Source: VYFG01 sp965213885 (GTDB taxonomy: Bacteria > Pseudomonadota > Gammaproteobacteria > Arenicellales > Poriferihabitantaceae). Taken from it: a DNA stretch of 64,000 nt. A program made the position numbers and the translations under genes. Under the pieces are notes generated by a model. It was given only the letters and a program-made list of their open reading frames with translations, did not search any database and was not told the origin of the DNA. Location: the NCBI GenBank assembly GCA_965213885.1, contig OZ243919.1, positions 434,001 through 498,000 on the forward strand. Reading direction: 5' to 3'. Positions within the stretch are counted from its first letter, which is position 1. Each line of letters begins with the position of its first letter. This document shows, in pieces, positions 60,044 through 64,000 of this stretch.

Positions 60044-60756
60044 CAGAGTTGACAGAATTGGAGCTTATAGACGCTACTTGACGAATTGGAAGAATCCCGC
60101 ATGATGCCGGGTAATGAAAACCATTTTACAAAAGTGTATTGTGTGAAATATCCAAGTGTTCTTTTTTCTTTTTTCATATTGACGAGTGTGGTCCATCCAG
60201 CCTTGGCGGACGCTCAGGAAAGTGAATTTCAGATGATTCGTATCGCTTGTCAACAAGTTGAAGCCGATGGAGAATTGATCGATCGAGTCCTGATCATAGA
60301 GCAACTATCCACAGAGGCCACAGATAGGCATTTAAATAGTTCAGACCCCGATCATTTTGATGGGGTGGAATTGATTACCCCGGGATTGAGTTCCCACATT
60401 CTTCCTGCTTATACCTTTAAAGCTCCTTTTAGAATGAGGATTTATAATCAAGTCAGCCTTGTCTCTCCCACGAAGAGTCGGGATCAAATCGTCAAAAAGC
60501 TTCTTCAAACCAAAGCCGGTAAAAATCCAGCAAAGGGGTTTTTGATGGATTATCAGGGGTTGGGATACCGTATTCAATCAAGATTTATATTTGAGTCCAA
60601 AGATCCCCACGGCTTTCTTAAAGAAATAGAGATAGGATTGATGGGTCGAAACAATCGAAAGGGATATATGACAACCAATTTGACGGCAGGCCTTGTAGAT
60701 GGCCCCTATATCTGTGATGAGCCCGTTTTAATCCCTGTCCAGTAAAAGAACTTAGC
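60044..60756 (+). repeat. Inverted long repeat, copy 2 (AT-rich gene unit)
   Basis: Counterpart of 7192-7909 in opposite orientation. It begins with the shared CAGAGTTGACAGAATTGG (60044-60061), 82 nt before the GTG start, and ends after CCAGTAAAAGA. The ~80 nt between the shared block and the gene is not similar to copy 1. Confidence 0.7.
60143..60745 (+). CDS. AT-rich secreted protein of unknown function, copy 2
   Basis: A 200-aa protein, equal in length to copy 1 when started at GTG 60143. A longer frame reaches TTG 60086 and includes ATG 60101. The N-terminus differs from copy 1 in residues 3-7 (MKYPSVLFSFF against MKIYMFYFSFF) but keeps a signal peptide ending ALADA. Long stretches are identical, for example PTKSRDQIV and the last 30 residues. 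No ribosome-binding site precedes GTG 60143, unlike copy 1, so the start or its expression may have changed. The gene is about 40 % G+C. The function is unknown. Confidence 0.75.
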   Translation: MKYPSVLFSFFILTSVVHPALADAQESEFQMIRIACQQVEADGELIDRVLIIEQLSTEATDRHLNSSDPDHFDGVELITPGLSSHILPAYTFKAPFRMRIYNQVSLVSPTKSRDQIVKKLLQTKAGKNPAKGFLMDYQGLGYRIQSRFIFESKDPHGFLKEIEIGLMGRNNRKGYMTTNLTAGLVDGPYICDEPVLIPVQ

Positions 60757-61353
60757 TTTATGTTTGGCCGAGGGTGCCATCATAGCATTTGGCGCGGGGG
60801 AAGATAGGATGGTTCCAGACATCGTTCCTACGTGGTCAATTTGGATGGTAGCGGTCTTGTGCGCCGCCGGGACGATCCTATTCTATATGGTGGGGGCGGC
60901 GAGATGATAAGGCAGCCATCGCCGCGATCCGCGAGGCGATCCAAGACGAAATTGAAGGATCGGGGCTATCGCGTTGAAAATCTGCGGGAAACCATACAAC
61001 GCCTTCTGCAGCATGATTTGGGCGAAGGAAACTTGTGTGGAGAACTTCCGAATGGTGCTAATTTAATGGGTCTGGTTGAATCATGGCCTGTTTCGCGTGG
61101 CAATTCCCAAGCAGGTGAGCGCAGGAATTTTGTCCGCCGGGTAAGCGGCCAGCGCGGACGCGCGCATTGCACGCGATGACTGACTGTTTACAACTGCAGC
61201 TTGACCCGGAGATTTTGCACGGTTGCACGAACAGGAAATCCGGGATTTTCATGAGAGGAGAATTTCCTGGATTGACGGCCATGCATCCCTGGTCCTGCAG
61301 ACGACGGTTCTGCACCCGGTGATCGTGACCGCTCCAACCGAAATCTAAGGAAT
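60746..61353. other. Degenerate region with no supported gene
   Basis: About 600 bp of mixed composition between AT-rich copy 2 and the second barrel gene. One tiny frame, 60809-60907, would encode a 32-aa single-helix peptide (MVPDIVPTWSIWMVAVLCAA then GTILFYMVGAAR) behind GGAAGATAGG. Support is weak. Another frame fragment near 60908-60960 (KAAIAAIREAIQDEIEGSG) looks like the tail of a lost protein. The stretch appears to be insertion debris. Confidence 0.4.
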
Positions 61354-62697
61354 ATGCTACCCGGAAAGGCACAGTGCCCGACTCAGGAGGAATCGTTCCC
61401 CCTGCATGGCGAAGCAGGCGGGAGGGCTCCCGTCCCGCGCCTCTGCAGCGTCATCCCGGCGTTTCTGGGGGCGCTTGTTTCATTGTTGGCGACCATGGCA
61501 TGCGCCGATGGCGGATTCACCAGCTGGGTCGAGTATTCCGGGCGCCTTTCCACGGAGGCCTGGCACTATCCCGACAGTGCCGCGTATCCGGACCAGCGCT
61601 CCCATGCGGGGGGGCTTGCCCTGGAGACAACGGTCTACATGGAGGACGATGACGGCAGAAGCATCACGTTGACGCCCTATCTGCGATACGATGCCGGGGA
61701 CCCGGAGCGTACCCTTGCCGATGTCCGTGAGGCCTATCTTCTGACGTACGGCGATGTCGGCGACGATGAATGGGAATTGCGTCTGGGTGTCGACCAGGTC
61801 TATTGGGGCGTCGTGGAGTCACGTCCGCTGGTGGATATCGTCAACCAGAGCGACATTGCGGGACACCCGAACGAAAAGATCAAGCTGGGTCAGCCCATGG
61901 CTCATTTTACCCTGTCGGGCGAATGGGGGGCGCTGGAGTTTTTCGGTATAACATGGCACCGCGAACGCACCTACCCGGGCATCCATGGCCGCCTGCGCAC
62001 GGAGCAGGTTGTGGACCGGAACCTGGTTTCATACGAATCTGCGGCAAAGGAGTGGCATGTCGATTTCGCCAGTCGGTTCAACGGCCGGTTCGGGCCGTTC
62101 GATCTCGGGCTCAGCATGTTCGATGGTACCAACCGGGAGCCCGTCCTGATGCCGACGCTGTCCAGCTCCGGACTCGTCCTCGCGCCGCATTATGAACAGA
62201 TTCGCCAGTACGGCCTGGACGCCCAGTTCACCACCGGTTCCCTGCTGCTCAAGCTCGAGGCCATCCACCGCACCGGCGCGAAGAGCAGTCGGCTCGATCA
62301 GCACTTCAATTTCGAGGAAGAGGATTTCTCGGCCTATGTCGCGGGTGGGGAGTACACATTCAGTTCCGTATGGGACTCGAACGCTGATCTTGTCCTGTTT
62401 GCCGAATGGATGCATGACGAACGGGGTCAGTGGGCCACCAATGCATTCGAGAATGACCTGTTCCTGGCCGCGCACCTCGGACTGAACGACGTCCAGAGCA
62501 CCGAATTCACCGTCAGCGTGCTGGCCTCACTCGAGAACAGCAGTTACATACTTGGTGCCGAGCTCAAGCGCCGTCTCACGGACTATTGGTTCCTCCATCT
62601 CGAGGCCTCCACCTACCATGAGGTCGACGAGACGGACGCCGTATACACGGCGCGACGCGACAGCTTCGTGAGGGTGAACCTGGACTACAATTTCTAG
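61354..62697 (+). CDS. Outer-membrane beta-barrel protein, paralogue 2
   Basis: A 447-aa protein. A signal-like segment, RLCSVIPAFLGALVSLLATM followed by ACADG, comes after a ~28-residue leader, so a later start is possible. The body is rich in amphipathic strands and ends RVNLDYNF, an outer-membrane barrel terminus. It is homologous to 54833-56059: VYWGVVESRPLVDIVNQSD, KLGQPM, and YEQIRQYGLDAQFTTGSLLL against YPQIRQLGLDLQITTESWLW. It converges on the RND exporter gene and probably forms the outer-membrane part of the same lipid-handling machinery. Confidence 0.82.
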   Translation: MLPGKAQCPTQEESFPLHGEAGGRAPVPRLCSVIPAFLGALVSLLATMACADGGFTSWVEYSGRLSTEAWHYPDSAAYPDQRSHAGGLALETTVYMEDDDGRSITLTPYLRYDAGDPERTLADVREAYLLTYGDVGDDEWELRLGVDQVYWGVVESRPLVDIVNQSDIAGHPNEKIKLGQPMAHFTLSGEWGALEFFGITWHRERTYPGIHGRLRTEQVVDRNLVSYESAAKEWHVDFASRFNGRFGPFDLGLSMFDGTNREPVLMPTLSSSGLVLAPHYEQIRQYGLDAQFTTGSLLLKLEAIHRTGAKSSRLDQHFNFEEEDFSAYVAGGEYTFSSVWDSNADLVLFAEWMHDERGQWATNAFENDLFLAAHLGLNDVQSTEFTVSVLASLENSSYILGAELKRRLTDYWFLHLEASTYHEVDETDAVYTARRDSFVRVNLDYNF

Positions 62698-62813
62698 CAC
62701 TGCCCGGGGATGAAGCCCCAGATTGCGACTCACCGCTCGCCGCCGGACGTGCAGGGCCGTACCGGGCCTGCCTTCAGGTGCCGGGAGGCTCAGGCGGGAA
62801 CGAAAGGAACCGG

Positions 62814-64000
62814 TCAGCGATCAAACCGGATCAGCAGCGCCGGCAGCAGCAGAAAATCCACCACGATGGCCAGCATGATCACGATCGCCACCAGCAGTCC
62901 CAGGTTGGCGTTCAGAAGGAAGGGGGATGTCGAGATGACCATGAATCCCGCGGACAGGGCGACCGAGGTGATCCAAAGGGCAATGCCAACCGTTGAAAAC
63001 GCGTAACGCACGGATTCGACGGGATCAAGCCCCTGTTCCCGGCGCGCCCTCAGGTATTTGCTCATGAAATGGATGGTGTCATCCACCACGATCCCCAGGG
63101 TCATGGTGCCGACAACGGAAAGACCCAGTCCGATCTCCCCGTTCGCAAGCCCCCAGATGCCGAATGCCATGGCTGCGGGGGCGACGTTCGGTATCAGGGT
63201 AAGTAACCCGTAACGCAGGGATTTCAGCACGAAGATCAGGAGTGCGGAAATGGCGGTCAGAGCGAGGGCGGTGCCCACCAGCATGCCGAGTGCATTTCGG
63301 AAACCGATATACGAGAACATCATCGGGGGGCTTGCACCGGTGGTTCTGATGTCCGGCGTATTGCCGGCCATCCATTCATCCACCCGTCCCTCGAATGCCA
63401 GGAGCTCGGTGGTCGAGAGGGTTTCCAGGGTGACGCTGAGCCGCGAGCTTTGCTTGCCGATGTCGATCTGGTTGTTCAGGTCAAGGCCGTAGGGCAGGGA
63501 CATTTCATAGAGCAGCAGGTATTGCGCGGCCATGTCCCGCTCTTCGGGCAGGCGATACCATTCGGGTTCATCACCGTGCATGCTCCGGTTGATCCGCTTG
63601 AAGATGTCGGACAGTGTGCTGACATGGATGACTTCGGGCTGCTCCCGCAGCCATGACGTCAGGCGCGCCACCTGTTCGAGGTATGCCGGGTCGGCAATGC
63701 CGCCCGGGACTCCGGCATCCAGGGAGTAGTCGATGAAATACATCCCCGTCAGGTTCTCCACCACGAAATCCGTATCGGTGCGAAACGGGATTCGCTCATC
63801 GAAGTACTCCACGAACACGTCGTTCAGCTCATTGCGCGGGATGGCGGCGATGAGGCCGATGATCAGGAGACACATGACGGGCGTCAGCATGCCCCTGCGG
63901 CGGATCACCCAATCCGCGAAGAGGGCAATGATTTCGGTGCCGTACTCCCGCTGCTTCCTGCGTGACACCGGCAGCAGCGTGACCAGGGCGGGGAGCGTGG
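62814..64000 (-). CDS. RND/MMPL-family exporter, C-terminal part (partial)
   Basis: At least 395 residues of an RND-superfamily transporter; the frame stays open to the window edge (TLPALVTLLPVSRRKQREYG precedes the first in-frame ATG), so the N-terminal half lies beyond. A periplasmic domain (about residues 45-230) is followed by a membrane bundle with LVGTALALTAISALLIFVL, the signature GTMTLGIVVDDTIHFMSKYL and a closing DFLLLPALLIRFDR. This is the predicted-exporter (MMPL/HpnN-like) group that works with LolA-like proteins on lipids. Two such LolA-like proteins are encoded at 56059 and 58618. Confidence 0.9.
   Translation of the reverse strand, partial: TLPALVTLLPVSRRKQREYGTEIIALFADWVIRRRGMLTPVMCLLIIGLIAAIPRNELNDVFVEYFDERIPFRTDTDFVVENLTGMYFIDYSLDAGVPGGIADPAYLEQVARLTSWLREQPEVIHVSTLSDIFKRINRSMHGDEPEWYRLPEERDMAAQYLLLYEMSLPYGLDLNNQIDIGKQSSRLSVTLETLSTTELLAFEGRVDEWMAGNTPDIRTTGASPPMMFSYIGFRNALGMLVGTALALTAISALLIFVLKSLRYGLLTLIPNVAPAAMAFGIWGLANGEIGLGLSVVGTMTLGIVVDDTIHFMSKYLRARREQGLDPVESVRYAFSTVGIALWITSVALSAGFMVISTSPFLLNANLGLLVAIVIMLAIVVDFLLLPALLIRFDR

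Overview
The window is high-G+C DNA (above 60 % by eye) from a Gram-negative, probably proteobacterial, heterotroph. The evidence is Sec and Tat signal peptides, outer-membrane barrel proteins ending in aromatic residues, LolA-like periplasmic proteins, malate synthase G, SoxBDAG sarcosine oxidase and a DddP-like M24 protein. A marine or host-associated gammaproteobacterium fits best, but this is an inference. Gene density is high and many genes overlap by 4 nt, so most of the window is long operons.

Region 1 (1-7.1 kb): end of a HisC-like aminotransferase, a two-gene ThDP decarboxylase and a convergent aldehyde dehydrogenase (together a plausible amino acid to oxo acid to aldehyde to acid route). 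A LysR regulator is divergent from a Rieske oxygenase / 71-aa protein / amidase operon. Region 2 (7.2-12.7 kb): an AT-rich foreign gene, a polar amino-acid ABC transporter, a terminator followed directly by a truncated group II intron, and a 2OG-Fe(II) oxygenase. Region 3 (12.7-22.4 kb, minus strand): one long operon with a second Rieske oxygenase, a complete PotABCD-type transporter, two tandem paralogues of unknown family, a DUF1116 protein, an amidase and an ASCH protein. Region 4 (22.6-29.3 kb): SDR, a PAS kinase/response regulator/TauD-type dioxygenase operon, a DddP-like protein, a TauE/SafE permease and an EVE-like protein.

Region 5 (29.3-37.5 kb): soxBDAG plus acylphosphatase, a D-2-hydroxyacid dehydrogenase with a peptide-deformylase paralogue, and a three-gene (split beta) cobalt-type nitrile hydratase family enzyme. 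Region 6 (37.8-49.1 kb): two divergent catabolic operons. The minus operon has an ABC permease, an IPNS-like oxygenase, a CMD-like protein, GST, GMC oxidoreductase and its small subunit. The plus operon has a third Rieske oxygenase, a solute-binding protein, creatininase, an M29-like protein, a MetX-like hydrolase and a Gfo/Idh/MocA dehydrogenase. Region 7 (49-54.8 kb) is more core-like: a YbbN-type thioredoxin, dienelactone hydrolase, malate synthase G and tRNA-Arg(CCG). Region 8 (54.8-64 kb): a squalene/phytoene synthase between two LolA-like genes, with two related outer-membrane proteins and an RND/MMPL exporter, interrupted by a minisatellite, a transposase remnant and a second copy of the AT-rich gene.

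Overall this looks like an accessory catabolic region for N-methylated, amidated or sulfonium/betaine-like small molecules: three oxygenase-transporter-amidohydrolase sets plus sarcosine oxidation. No Rieske reductase is present. The least explained elements are the inverted pair of AT-rich secreted-protein genes about 53 kb apart, the tandem unknown paralogues in the PotABCD/DUF1116 operon, and the squalene-synthase/LolA/barrel/RND cluster.
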